A DNA stretch of 64,000 bases from Excoecaria cochinchinensis (lineage: Eukaryota > Streptophyta > Magnoliopsida > Malpighiales > Euphorbiaceae). The position numbers and the translations under genes were made by a program. Location of the stretch: positions 32,131,001 to 32,195,000 of the forward strand of contig CANTUQ010000004.1 in the NCBI GenBank assembly GCA_947683425.1, read 5' to 3'. This document shows, piece after piece, positions 54,152 to 64,000 of this stretch. The notes under the pieces are model-generated. The model worked only from the letters and a program-made list of their open reading frames with translations. It ran no database searches and had not been told where the DNA came from. Each line of letters opens with the position of its first letter. The stretch's first letter is position 1.

Positions 54152-55660
54152 GTTCCTCCTTCCTTTCTCATTTCTTTCATTATTTCTTTTTTTGTTTTCT
54201 GAGTTTTATTAATCGACTCAATTAGTAATCATTATTTGGTTTATTTTGTTCCTAATTGCTAACGATTAAAGAAAAATGATCGGAAACATCTAAATTTATC
54301 AGATGCGATACTCGATAATGAGTGCTTTCTTGCTCTAGTATTGTTTCCTTTGCATCTTTTGACTAATCTTTCTTTCTTTTTTTTTTTTGTTTGCTAGCAA
54401 CTTATAATGTTATTCCCACATTATACAGTTTAGGGGAGTTCTTCCAGTTTTAATGTTCACTTATTAGTTCCTCAATTTGTAATATTACACGGCCTATCTG
54501 TTCCTCATGGCCTATGATACATAAAACGTGATTTTGATTGCTTCAGGTATAATGATGCATCATCTCTGATTGCTATATCTGTTAGGAATGTACTACATGA
54601 TATGATGAGCATGAACTAACCATGTTTGGTGATATGTTTTTGTAAATGGTGCAAAATCTCGTAGAAGCATTTGGTGGGTTCAGAATTAGAGAGATTGTCC
54701 ATAGATTTTATTTGATGCATATTAGAACTCAAGTGGTTGTTGGCCAAGGTGTGGCAGCAATACTCCCATGCAGAGGTTTGGTCAGGCCGAGTCACAGCTG
54801 AGTGCTGTGGGCGCTCGCATACCGTGCGTTTTAAGGATAATGGTAATGCCGTTCCCAACACCAATGGTTTTGGGAGAAATATTGAGCGCCTGAGATTTAC
54901 AATAGCGGTGACATTTTTTGGTGTATTTGTGGATCTATATTCCATATGCAATTTTTCTATGGCACTAATAGGAACAATATTTTAGATGCACAGCCATATC
55001 AATTTGTCCCTAGTGGCAAAGTCAACGATTGTTTGGGTTCAGAAAATTGCATGTTTCTTGCTCATATTCTTTTGCTAAACATACTGCATAAGAATGGCTT
55101 ATCTGCAACTATAATCTTTTGCTGTTGGAAAAATTATTTTAAAACCAAAATTTGACATTTTATGACTTAAATTCTCTTATGATGTAAGGTTAATAATAAA
55201 ATTTGAGTATTTTTTTGCTGCTTCCTTTTTTATTTTTTTTGTTGTCAACTGTGGCAAGAAAATCATATGATTTTTCAACAATAATTATTTGGATGTATTG
55301 GGAGTATTAATTTATTGAGATATCCAATTGTGTTCCTTTTAGAGTATAAATTTGAGTCTTTTTCTAAGATGGAAAATGATTCCATGATAGTGCTGGCTTT
55401 TGTTGATTGTTATGATTTAATACCATGGCACCATGATACATATGTGGTTCCATTGCATTTTTGTGCATTTACAAGTAATGCAACATTGCATGCTATATAG
55501 TAACATCTATTAGGCTATTGATAAGTGGTTCTAGAACATCTGTTTTCCAATGTCATAGACGAGGGACTTGAGTGTATGGTCACCAAAAGGGTGGCTTTTG
55601 TACTTTTGTGAACTAATTTGTTTTTCTGAACGAGACATTTTGTTTTTCTAGGGCAATCCA
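54152..55660 (+). other. Intron-like sequence of the RRM gene
   Basis: T-rich sequence with no RRM continuation. One open stretch at 54737-54985 (VWSGRVTAECCGRSHTVRF, then NGNAVPNTNGFGRNIERL) is unusually GC-balanced for the area and also open on the minus strand at 54616-54951. I do not recognise it; it may be part of an unidentified repeat. The frames at 54946-55155 and 55315-55500 have no features. Confidence 0.4.
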
Positions 55661-55664
55661 TGAG

Positions 55665-55970
55665 AAAGATCCTCACACCTTTAAGTTATAGTCTTAATTT
55701 GAAGAATGTATCTAGTTTGATTGTGTGAAATTGGGTTTACAGTATTGTTAGTTGTGATACCCTTCCTTATTTGGAAAAAAAAAAAATCTAAGATGAGATA
55801 CTTGTACTTTCCTTTGCTGTGATACCTTTCCATATTTGGAAAAAAATCTAAGTTGAGAGGTTCGTACTATTCTTAGTTGTGATACGTTTCCTTATTTGGA
55901 ATATGAGAGATTTGTGTTCAATTGTATAACTTGAATATTATCAATTTAAATTTAATTTCTTTAGGTCAAT
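55665..55970 (+). repeat. Intronic repeat unit, left copy, with internal triplication
   Basis: Resembles 63795-64000 on the other side of the gypsy insertion (shared GAATGTATCT, TGAAATTGG, TATTGTTAGTTGTGA, CCCTTCCTTATT, ATGAGAGATTT, CTTGAATAT). Inside it a unit of about 60-70 bp with GTGATAC.TTTCC.TATTTGGA is present three times (55750, 55820, 55880). Confidence 0.7.
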
Positions 55971-56096
55971 TGTTAGGATTAATCCTAACAATTAATTAAT
56001 GGCTATTATTGGGCGAGAAACCCATTAGAAATTAGAAAGAAATTGGAAAAGAAGAAAGGAAGATAAGAGAGAATACATAGGACAAAAGGCAGATTT

Positions 56097-56136
<40 letters not shown>

Positions 56137-56392
56137 AGAATATTCTAATCTGCATATCAATTATTGTGGTCCCAAAAGGAAAGTTACAACGTTATAGGAG
56201 GGAAAGGTGGACAGCTATGCAATGATGACTATTGCACATGCAATCCATGCTTTCTTCCAAAATGACAAATTTTGGAAATACAGAAAATCTTGTAACTAAC
56301 TACCCGTCTAGCTATAACTAAAATAACAAAAATTAACTAAAATAATAGAATAATTTTAATTGACATTTTTACCCTTTCTCCTATACTTAACA
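55971..56392 (-). repeat. 3' LTR of outer gypsy element
   Basis: 422 bp, TGTTAGGATTAATCC to ATACTTAACA, with a (GA)n run at 56099-56131. A purine tract (on the minus strand AAGGGAAGGGTAT) lies just outside at 56393-56405. Confidence 0.88.
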
Positions 56393-56419
56393 ATACCCTT
56401 CCCTTAAGAAACTTCTTGT

Positions 56420-57279
56420 CTCTAAGAAGTAAAAAAGGTTGGAAACTGATGTTGGATGTAGTGAGCATCTTCCCAAGTGGAGTCAATGGAGGGTAACCCC
56501 TGCCACATGATGAGAAGTTGTTTGATGTGGTTGGAACTTGCGAGGAGAGTCCTAGTATTCAGCACCTTTTCATGTTAAAAAAATTCTCCATCATTGAGGG
56601 GTGGTAGGGAGGGTAAAAGGATGTTGTGGTCTCCAAGTTTCCTCGAGGAGGGAAACATGGAAGACAAGATGTATCTTGCAGTTGGAGGGCAATTCTAGCT
56701 TGTAGGCAATATGGCCAATTTTAGCTAACACCTTGTAGGGCCCATAGTACCTTGCTATCAGCTTAAGGGACTTCTTAATAGCCAAGGTTAGTTGTTTGTA
56801 GGGCTGAATCTTGAGGTAGACCAGATTTCCTACTTGAAATTCTCTTTCAGTTCTGCCTTTATCTGAATATAGCTTCATCTTGTTCTTAGAGGTGGCCAAT
56901 TGCTCCTTAAGGAAGGAGTTCATGGTTTCCCTTGACTGCATGTATTCTTCCACAGCTGCTACAGATGCTGGAAGAGAAGGGACAGCAGGTAAAGATGGGG
57001 GTTGACCATAAACTGCCTGATATCGGCTCATTTTGATGGCTGAATGAAAATTGGTATTGTACTAGTATTCAGCTAGGCTTAGCCATTTGAGCCATTTGCT
57101 GAGTTCGTGAAAACTCATGCACCTTAGGTAACATTCCAAGCACCTGTTGAGCCTCTCAGTTTGCCCATCAGATTGAGGGTGGTAAACTGTTGTGAAATGC
57201 AGCTTAATGTCCAACAACTTCATCAATTCTTGCCAAAATCCTCCAGTAAACAACCTGTCCCTGTCGGATACAATAGTGG
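56420..57279 (-). pseudogene. Outer element integrase core and chromodomain
   Basis: Reads LFTGGFWQELMKLL, LHFTTVYHPQSDGQTERLNRCLECYLR, a stop at about 57059, then SRYQAVYGQPPSLP, KMKLYSDKGRTEREFQVGNLVYLKIQPYKQ, KYYGPYKV-like ARYYGPYKVLAKIG, and a chromodomain with LLIMWQGLP and STWEDA (about 56580-56440). The upstream half is at 62732-63107. The chromodomain of such integrases directs insertion to certain chromatin. Confidence 0.85.
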
Positions 57280-57284
57280 ATGGC

Positions 57285-57660
57285 TGTTAGGATTAATTCC
57301 TAACAATTAATTAATAGTGTTTGCTTGGGGAATTCCGATAGGGATAGGAGAGAATTTGGAGAAGAAAGAAAAAAGAGAGAAAGACAGAAGAAGCAATAGG
57401 ACAAAAGGCAGATCTCAGAGAGAGAAAAAAAAGGGAATCTGTATTCAATCATTGAGTGGTCCCAAAAGTGGACGTTACAGCTATTTAAGGAGCAAAAGAA
57501 AGGACAACTGTGCTAGATGACAATTGCACATGCAATCCTTGCTCAACAACTAACAATTCTAGAATAGTAATTCCCCTAACTACCTACCTTTTCCAGCCAT
57601 AACAGAATTAACAGATTAATAACCTAATTGACATTTTTACCCTTCCTTTTATACTTAACA
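57285..57660 (-). repeat. 3' LTR of inner gypsy element
   Basis: 376 bp, TGTTAGGATTAATTCC to ATACTTAACA. It is about 15 bp shorter than its partner at 62336-62726, mainly in the purine-rich run near 57370-57430. Confidence 0.92.
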
Positions 57661-59345
57661 ACCCCCCCCCCCCGAGTAACTTATTGTCCCTAAGAAGTAA
57701 AAAAAATGCTGGAAATTGCTGTTGGATGTATTTGGCATCTTCCCAAGTGGAGTCGATGGAGGGTAACCCTTGCCACTTGATGAGAAGTTGGCCGATGTGG
57801 GTGTCACCAGCAAGGATGGTTCTTGTATTCAGGACTTTTTCAGGCTGTATGGAGAATTCTCCGTCAATGAGGGAGGGCAGGGAGGGTAGTGGACTACTGT
57901 GGTCTCCAAGTTTCCTCTTGAGAAGAGAGACATGGAAGACAGGGTGGATCCTGCAGGTGGAGGATAATTTCAGTTGATAAGCAACTGGGCCAATTCGGGA
58001 TAAGACCTTGAAGGGCCCATAGTACTTTGCTGTCAATTTAAGGGACTTCCTAACAGCCAAAGTGAGTTGTCTGTAGGGCTGAAGCTTAAGGTATACCCAG
58101 TCCCCTACTTGGAATTCCCTTTCAGATCTACCTTTGTCTGCATACTGTTTCATTTTGTTCTTGGAGGTGGCCAATTGCTCTTTGCGGAAGGAGTTCATGG
58201 TCTTTCTGGATTGTAGGTACTCTTCTACTGCATCCACAGATGCTGGAAGGGAAGGGACAACAGGTAGGGAAGGAGGGTGACTATAAACAACTTGAAAGGG
58301 GCTCATTTTAAGTGTTGAGTGGTAACTGATATTGTACCAATATTCAGCTAGATTGAGCCATTTGAACCACCTGCTTGGTTTGTGAAAACTCATACATCTG
58401 AGATAGCACTCTAAGCATCTGTTCAGCCTCTCAGTCTGTCCATCAGATTGGGGGTGGTAAGCTGTTGTGAAGTGCAGCTTGATGCCCAATAGCTTCATTA
58501 ATTCCTGCCAAAATCCTCCAGTGAACAATCTGTCCCTGTCGGTTACAATGGTGGCTGGCATTCCATGCAGCTTAAAGACTTGATCCAAGAAAACTTAGGC
58601 AACAACAGCTGCTGTAAAAGGGTGAGCAAGTGGGAATGAAATGCCCCATCTTAGAGAACCTGTCCACTACTACCAGAATGGTGTTATAACCTCCTGATTT
58701 AGGCAACTTTTCAATAAAATCCATAGAGATATCGACCCAAGCTTGGCTAGGAATAAGCAGAGGCTGAAGTAACCCTGGTGGTGCTATAGATTCTGCTTTG
58801 CACCTCTGACAAGTATCGCACTTGGTGACCCACTCAATAACATTTTTCTGCATAGCAGGCCAATAAAAGGTCTGTTGGAGCCTGGTTAGAGTACCTCTAA
58901 TGCCTGAGTGGCCTCCAAATGGAAAGTTATGGCAGATGTTTAGCAGCTGCTGCCTTAGAGTTTTGTTGGAGCCAATGTAAAGCTTGCCCTTATATCTTAC
59001 TAACCCTCCATGCAGGGTGTGGTGAGGCAGGCTAGAGGGAGACATAGCTAATTGCTGGATGATGGATTGGACTTTGTCATCAGCAGTGTAGGACAGGAGT
59101 ACTTTGTCAATCCAGGTAGGTGTGATGGCTGTAATTGCGGAAAGATTCGAGGGTGGTGAGCCTTCAAATTTTCTAGAGAGGACATCGGCAGCCTTGTTGT
59201 CACTGCCCTTCTTATAGAGAATTGTGTAGTCCAGTCCCAATAGTTTAGTGATACCCTTCATTTGGATGTAGGTGTGTAGCCTTTGCTCTAAGAGATGCTT
59301 GATCCTTTCATGGTCAATTTTAATGGTGAAGGGTCCTTGTTCCAA
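57608..59345 (-). pseudogene. Inner element RNase H end, integrase and chromodomain
   Basis: From 59345: EQGPFTIKIDHERIKHLLEQ, DNKAADVLSR (RNase H end), then the integrase zinc finger (HNFPFGGHSGIRGTLTRL, CDTCQRCKAE), core VDISMDFIEKLPKSGG and VVVDRFSKMGHFI, a frame change near 58575-58590, then VTDRDRLFTGGFWQEL and YHPQSDGQTERLNRCLE, and the C-terminal GPFKVLSRIG-like part and chromodomain (LLIKWQGLPSIDSTWEDA, about 57690-57830). The frame runs slightly into the LTR. Joins cDNA to the chromosome. Confidence 0.9.
57661..57673 (-). other. Polypurine tract of inner element (G run)
   Basis: ACCCCCCCCCCCC on +, that is a run of G followed by T on the element strand, directly beside the LTR. It is an unusually pure G tract for a plus-strand primer. 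Confidence 0.7.
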
Positions 59346-60283
59346 ATAATACCTCCATTTGGTGACTGCATGTGTGATAGCTAGAAGTTCTCTCTCATAG
59401 GCTGACAGTTGTGGAGCCCTATGACCAAGTGGTTTAGAGAGGTACTTATGCCTGTGTTACTGGCATCACACTCTAGGGTGAAGGGTTGCTGGAAATTGGG
59501 TAGGGCTTACATTAATTGTTTAAGATGATCAAATGCTGCCTGAGCTGCTGGACTCTAGTAGAAACTGTCCTTCTTTAGCAAATCAGTTAGTGGCTTACTA
59601 ACAATACCATACCCTTGAATAAATCTCCTATAGTAGCCGGTGAGTCCCAAAAATCTCCTGAGGCTTTTTAAGTTTGAGGGAATAGGCCAAGTAACCATGG
59701 CCTCAATCTTGCTAGGGTCAGTAGCAACTCCTGCCCCAGAAATGACGTGGCCCAAATATGAGACTTGAGGCTGCCCGATTTCACATTTGGATTCTTTTGC
59801 ATACAGCTTATGGGTTTTGAGGAGGTCAAGGACAATTTGGAGGTGGATTAGATGTTGTTTTGCATTTGGACTGTAGATTGTGATGTCATAAAAAAAGACT
59901 AGGACAAATTTCCTCAAATAGGATTTAAAGATGGAGTTCATAAGGGCTTGGAACGTGGCTGGGCCATTAGTGAGGCCAAATGGCATGACAAGGAACTCGT
60001 AATGGCCTGAGTGAGTTCTGAAGGCTGTTTTAGTGATGTCAGGAGTATGCATTTTGACTTGGTAGTATCATGCCCTTAAGTCCAATTTGGTGAACATAGT
60101 TGCCCCATGTAATTCGTCCATCAAATCCTCAACCAGTGGTATAGGGAATTTGTTCTTCACATTGACCTTGTTGAGCTCCCTATAATCTATACAAAATCTC
60201 CATGTACCATCTTTTTTCTTCACCAAAAGAACAGGAGAAGCGAAGGGGCTGGAACTAGGCTGGATTCGGGAATTATCCAGCAT
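59346..60283 (-). pseudogene. Inner element reverse transcriptase and RNase H start
   Basis: From 60283: SPFASPVLLVKKKDGTWRFC, DYRELNKVNVKNKFPIPLVEDLMDEL, a stop at about 60066, FRTHSGHYEFLVMPFGLTNGPATFQALMN, then the catalytic box reading VFFYDITIYS and LKSLRRFLGLTGYYRRFI. In gypsy RTs this box normally has two adjacent Asp residues; here one is replaced by Tyr, so the polymerase site is lost. RNase H follows from about 59520 with stops near 59430-59560. Confidence 0.88.
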
Positions 60284-60589
60284 CTCCTAAACTAATCTTT
60301 CTATCTCATTTTTTTGGTGGTGGGAATATCGATAGGGTCTGATATTGATGGGTTGAGCGTTAGGTTTGAGGGGAATGGAGTGATCATGGGTTCTTTGGGG
60401 TGGTAAGGTGGATGGAGTGCTGAAGACATCTTGGTAGTGGGTGAGGAGGTGCTATATTGGTGGAGGAATTGGAGAATTAGGGGGCTTAGGTGTGGTTTGA
60501 ACAGGTTGTGTGGTTGTAATATAAAATAGCTTGGAGGTAAACCCTTGCCACCCATTCTCCATAAGCTTCCCTACAGATTTGGCCGACAA

Positions 60590-61909
60590 CATCTTCAAGG
60601 AAGCCTGCTCATTAAGACCTTTCAGAACTGGGCTTTTCCGTCGTTGATGATGGTGAGTGTAGGTTTATCAAAGTCATAGGTAACGGGATTGTACCCTTTC
60701 ATCTAGTCTACCCCAAGTATGACATCATAATCTCCCAATTCAAAAATCCGGAAGCTAAACTGGAATTGGCAGCCCTGCATGTGCCAAGTGCAGTGGTTGC
60801 ATTTGTCTTGAACTTGAATTTTTCGGCCATCAGCAATAGACACTGTGACAGCAGTTACTTTGGTTATTGATAGCTTCAATTCCTTGACTAACTTGGAGTC
60901 CACAAAACTATGGGTACTCCCACTGTCAATAAGCATCATAATGGGTCTTCCTTGCAACTGTCCCTTAATCTTGAGGGTGTTGTCACTCAGCCCTCCTTCC
61001 ACTGCATGTATGGAGATCTGGACTTGTTCCAGGGTTGCTTCTTCTTCATCTGGGGGTGGCTCATCCACTTCCTGCCACTCTTCATCTTCTGGTTCTGCCT
61101 CCTCAGTGGTGTGCAAGGCCATCAGCTTCTTATCAGTGCACTTATACCCTGGAAGATATTTATCTCCACATCTGTAATGGCTGCCAGGAATTCTCTTGGT
61201 GTTAGGGTTGTGGTTAGGGCTTGGAGTGATTATGTTTGGGGTGGGATTAGTGGTCTTGGGGCTGTATTGATTTGGTTGAGGGCTGTAGTTGTTGAGGGGT
61301 CTATTTAGGTTGAAGGTTTTGGTGAATGTTCTAGGTTTGGTGGCCTTAATGTACTTCTCTTGGAGCTTAGCTTGAGCTATGGCCATATATAAATCTCTTG
61401 GGCTAAACATCCTTACCACACATTTGATTTCCTCCTTCAATCTCCCAATGAAGCTACTGACATAATAAGGGTCAGTGTGCTGGGGAAAAATCTTTTCTAG
61501 TTTCAAACTTAAGCTCCTCAAACCTATCCTGGTAAGCCTCCACTGTTGAAGTTTGTTTCAATTGTTGGAACTCTTCAACTACATCTAGTTCCCCATCCTA
61601 TCTGAACCAAGAGTGTAAGGCTTCAGCAAACTCTTCCCAAATTATGTCTTCCTTGTTTCTGCCCCAATTCAGGAACCAGGCCTCAGCCTCCCCAACAAGG
61701 AATAGGCTGGCCAGGTCCACCTGTCTGTCTCCTGGAACTTCATAAATCTTGAAGTACTTTTTGCATTTGCAAATCCAGGATCTAGCATCCCCCCCTTCAA
61801 ATGTGGGTAGTCCACACTTGGGTAAGAGTATATTGAGATAGGTTCTTCCATTTCCCCCTACCTCCAATCTGTCCCTCTCTCCTGGTCTAGGCAGTAACCC
61901 TTTCCCCAT
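60590..61909 (-). pseudogene. Inner element gag (main part) and protease
   Basis: 61909-61598 gives the capsid start (YLNILLPKCGLPTFEGGDAR, LASLFLVGEAEAWFLNW). After a frame break, 61521-60703 continues with FIGRLKEEIKCVVRMF, a zinc-knuckle-like YRCGDKYLPGYKC, an acidic run, and the protease site MLIDSGSTHSFVDSKLVKEL, ending FELGDYDVILGVD. A knuckle with only some of the Cys/His ligands suggests decay. Protease and gag lie in one frame, as usual for chromoviruses. Confidence 0.85.
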
Positions 61910-62245
61910 ATTAGTTATCTCTTGTGCTTCTTTACCCCTAGCACTACTACTAACAGGTGAGGCATGATGGGAGGTAAATATAGGGGTGGTCTGGGTTTGA
62001 GTTGCTGCATTACCTTGGATAAGTTGGGCTAAGTAGGCAACATACCTCTAGTTCTCCAGTCTGAGCCCCTTGTATTGGCCCTTTGCTTCTGGTCAGCCCT
62101 CAAATTGATATGCTCTTGTTGCATCTCCTGGAGTTGGTTCTGCAGGGTCCCAAACTTAGCTTCCAACTGCTACAAATAGTAGCTTCCTTGCTCCTCCAAT
62201 CTGGAATCCAGGCTACGCAGGTGTTCTTCAACCTCCTCCATGGCA
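61910..62245 (-). pseudogene. Inner element gag N-terminus, broken
   Basis: From the ATG near 62240 the minus strand reads MEEVEEHLRSLDSRLEEQGS and then, after a stop, QLEAKFGTLQNQLQEMQQEH, a predicted coiled coil, followed by a Pro/Ser stretch with more stops before 61909. N-terminal coiled coils are common in chromovirus gag. Confidence 0.65.
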
Positions 62246-62320
62246 GCGGCTAGTTCTTCAGTGGTACCTCCTTTTGTCTTTGGCAGTGGGGTTTTTACTT
62301 ATCTTTAAGGAATCGTTACT

Positions 62321-62333
62321 GGCTCTAATACCA
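62321..62333 (-). other. tRNA-Met primer binding site of inner element
   Basis: On the minus strand TGGTATTAGAGCC, two bases from the LTR, with one mismatch to the standard TGGTATCAGAGCC. Confidence 0.82.
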
Positions 62334-62335
62334 GT

Positions 62336-62726
62336 TGTTAGGATTAATTCTTAACAATTAATTAATAGTATTTGGTTGGGGAATTCCGATAGGGATAGGA
62401 GAGAATTTGGAGAAGAAGAAAGAAAAAAGAGAGAGAGAGAGAAGAAGCAATAGGACAAAAGGCAGATCTCAGAGAGAGAAAGGGAGAGAGAAAAAAAAGA
62501 AAATCTATATTCAATCATTGAGTGGTCCCAAAAGTGGATGTTACAGCTGCTTAAGGAGCAAAAGAAAGGACAGCTGTGCTAGATGACAATTGCACATGCA
62601 ATCCTTGCTCAACAACTAACAATTCTTGAATAGTAATTCCCCTAACTGCCTACCTTTTCCGGCCATAACAGAATTAACAGATTAATAACCTAATTGACAT
62701 TTTTACTCTTCCTTTTATACTTAACA
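62336..62726 (-). repeat. 5' LTR of inner gypsy element
   Basis: 391 bp, TGTTAGGATTAATTC to ATACTTAACA, very similar to 57285-57660 with purine-run length changes. Confidence 0.92.
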
Positions 62727-62731
62727 ATGGC

Positions 62732-63614
62732 ATACCATGCAGCTTGAAGACATGATCTAGGAAAACTTGGGCAACAGTGGCAGCAGTAAAGGAATGAACC
62801 AAGCCATTTTAGAGAATCTGTCCACTACTACTAGAATAGTATCGTAGCTTCCTGACCTAAGTAACTTCTCAATAAAATCCATAGTAATGTCAACCCAAGC
62901 TTGACTAGGAATGGGCAGGGGCTAGAGTAACCCAAGTGTCGCTACAGATTCTGCCTTACACCTCTGACAATTATCACACCTAATGACCCATTCAATAACT
63001 TGTTTTTGCATAGCAGGACGATAAAAAGTTTGTTCGAGCCTATTTACGGTACTTCTGATGCCAGAGTGGCCTCCCAATGGTGAGTTATGGCAGGCATTGA
63101 GCAGCTGTTACCTAAGGGTTGTGTTGGAGCCAATGTAGAGCCTGCCCTTGTATCTAACTAAACCTCCATGCATTGTGTGGTTGGATAGGTAGAGTTCTGC
63201 TAGAAGTTGAGAGGGTTGGGAGCCTTCAAACTTCCTGGAGAGGGCATCAGCAGCCTTATTTTCAGTGCCCTTCTTGTAGTGAATAGTATAATCTAGTCCT
63301 AGCAGTTTAGTTATACCTGTCATCTGAATATAGTTGTGCAACCTTTGTTCCAAGAGATGCTTTATGCTCTCATGGTCAGTTTTGATGGTGAAGGGCCCTT
63401 GTTCCAAGTAATGCCTCCATTTAGTGACTGCATGGGTGATAGCCAGTAGTTCCCTCTCATAGGCTGACAATTGCTAAGCTCTAGGGCTAGGAGGTTTAGA
63501 GAGATATGCAATTGGGTGGTTTTGCTGTAAGAGAACAGCACCTTTGCTTGTGCTGCTGGCATCACTTTTTAGGGTGAAGGGTTGCTGGAAATTGGGTAGG
63601 GCTAGAATGGGGGC
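62732..63614 (-). pseudogene. Outer element RNase H and integrase N-terminal part
   Basis: From 63614 down: LKSDASSTSKGAVLLQQNHPIAYLSKP, LSAYERELLAITHAVTKWRHYLEQGP, DHESIKHLLEQRLHNYIQM, ENKAADALSRKFEGS, then GGLVRYKGRLYIGS, a frame break and the integrase zinc finger/core start to the insertion site at 62731. About 35 codons present in the inner element between the RNase H end and GGLVRY are missing here. Continues at 57279. Confidence 0.85.
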
Positions 63615-63791
63615 TTGGGAAAGGTGGACAGCTATGCAATGATGACTATTGCGCATGCAATCCATGCTCTCTTCCAAAATAACAAATTCTGGAAATACAA
63701 AAAATCCTATAACTAACTACCCTTCCAGCTATAACTAAAATAACAGAATAACTTTAATTGACATTTTTTACCCCTTCTCCTATACTTAACA
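63615..63791 (-). repeat. Truncated 5' LTR of outer gypsy element
   Basis: 177 bp matching 56207-56392 (GGAAAGGTGGACAGCTATGC to TACTTAACA). It is joined directly to RNase H sequence, so a deletion removed the 5' coding half of the element, the primer site and over half of this LTR. Confidence 0.85.
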
Positions 63792-63794
63792 TGA

Positions 63795-64000
63795 ATCTAA
63801 GGGAATAATCCTGACACCCGTAAGTCATAATCTTGATTTGGAGAATGTATCTGGCTTGACTGCATGAAATTGGTTATACACTATTGTTAGTTGTGACACC
63901 CTTCCTTATTTTGGTTTTTTTTTAAAAAGAAAATATAACATGAGAGATTTTTGTTTAGTTGTGAAACTTGAATATATCAATTTATTTTTGTTGAAACTAA
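63795..64000 (+). repeat. Intronic repeat unit, right copy
   Basis: Diverged partner of 55665-55970, without the internal triplication. No coding features up to the window end. Confidence 0.65.

Larger units (their letters stand above)
57285..62726 (-). mobile_element. Inner Ty3/gypsy chromovirus, 5.4 kb, nearly complete
   Basis: LTRs at 57285-57660 and 62336-62726; perfect target duplication ATGGC (57280-57284 and 62727-62731); tRNA-Met primer site next to the right LTR; C-rich (purine on the minus strand) tract next to the left LTR. Between them, gag, protease, RT, RNase H, integrase and chromodomain read on the minus strand. Small size, short LTRs and chromodomain suggest the Reina group (inference). 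It inserted in the integrase gene of an element of its own family. Several stops and slips and a changed RT active site show it is dead. Confidence 0.93.
55971..63791 (-). mobile_element. Outer Ty3/gypsy element (chromovirus), truncated and nested
   Basis: Left LTR 55971-56392 (TGTTAGGATT to CTTAACA), then on the minus strand chromodomain, integrase, an inserted relative (57285-62726), the rest of integrase and RNase H to 63614, and a piece of the second LTR (63615-63791). gag, protease, RT, the primer site and part of the LTR are deleted. The flanking 5-mers TCAAT and TGAAT differ by one base. Family features are the same as for the inner element. Confidence 0.87.

Overview
This window is plant nuclear DNA, almost certainly from a eudicot, and nearly all of it is transposable-element sequence. 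I see no bacterial-type gene structure. The only likely host gene is the 5' end of a nuclear gene for an organelle-targeted RNA-binding protein near 54 kb. The species cannot be fixed from the sequence.

Layout. (1) 1-19494: most of a Ty3/gypsy element of the Tat/Ogre type on the + strand (gag, protease, RT, RNase H, a second RNase H-like domain, integrase, a long 3' region with a 107-bp tandem repeat, and the 3' LTR). It carries two precise insertions: a solo LTR in RT (2564-5218) and a 6.6-kb gag-only element with 2.6-kb LTRs in the integrase zinc finger (7117-13738). The Tat element itself sits in an L1-type LINE. (2) 19495-39840: the LINE remnant (minus strand) is split by a small hAT-like element (TIRs at 20514 and 39382) that has been expanded to 19 kb. 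In its simple repeats lie an endogenous pararetrovirus cluster (Caulimoviridae; 20945-35102) and a 4-kb solo LTR (35168-39147). (3) 40188-51071: a Mutator-like element (MULE) with long TIRs. A broken transposase gene on + converges on a broken plant-mobile-domain (PMD) gene on -, and a 2.6-kb solo LTR sits inside it. (4) 51307-53789: a non-autonomous hAT element ending 200 bp upstream of the host start codon. (5) 53846-55970: promoter motifs (telo-box next to site II), first exon and intron-like sequence of the host gene. (6) 55971-63791: a chromodomain-bearing Ty3/gypsy element, truncated, with a nearly complete relative of the same family (57285-62726, 5-bp target duplication ATGGC) inserted in its integrase.

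The viral cluster is the most interesting part. Repeat spacing gives a genome unit of 8357 bp. The order is movement protein, coat protein with zinc knuckle and coiled coil, protease-RT-RNase H, a fourth ORF of unknown function, promoter-like region, three small paralogous ORFs with a C-x-C motif, then the tRNA-Met primer site. The cluster holds one inverted partial copy, one full unit, and one further partial copy in tandem. All copies are close in sequence but carry different stops and frameshifts, so they are treated here as broken relics. Breakpoints cluster at a GGTCCCG motif next to the primer site.

A signal shared by several elements: four differently diverged LTRs with TGTAAC...GTTACA-like ends carry a short hairpin whose stem changes by paired substitutions (CTAAGC/GCTTAG versus CTGAGC/GCTCAG). 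This suggests a conserved structural element.
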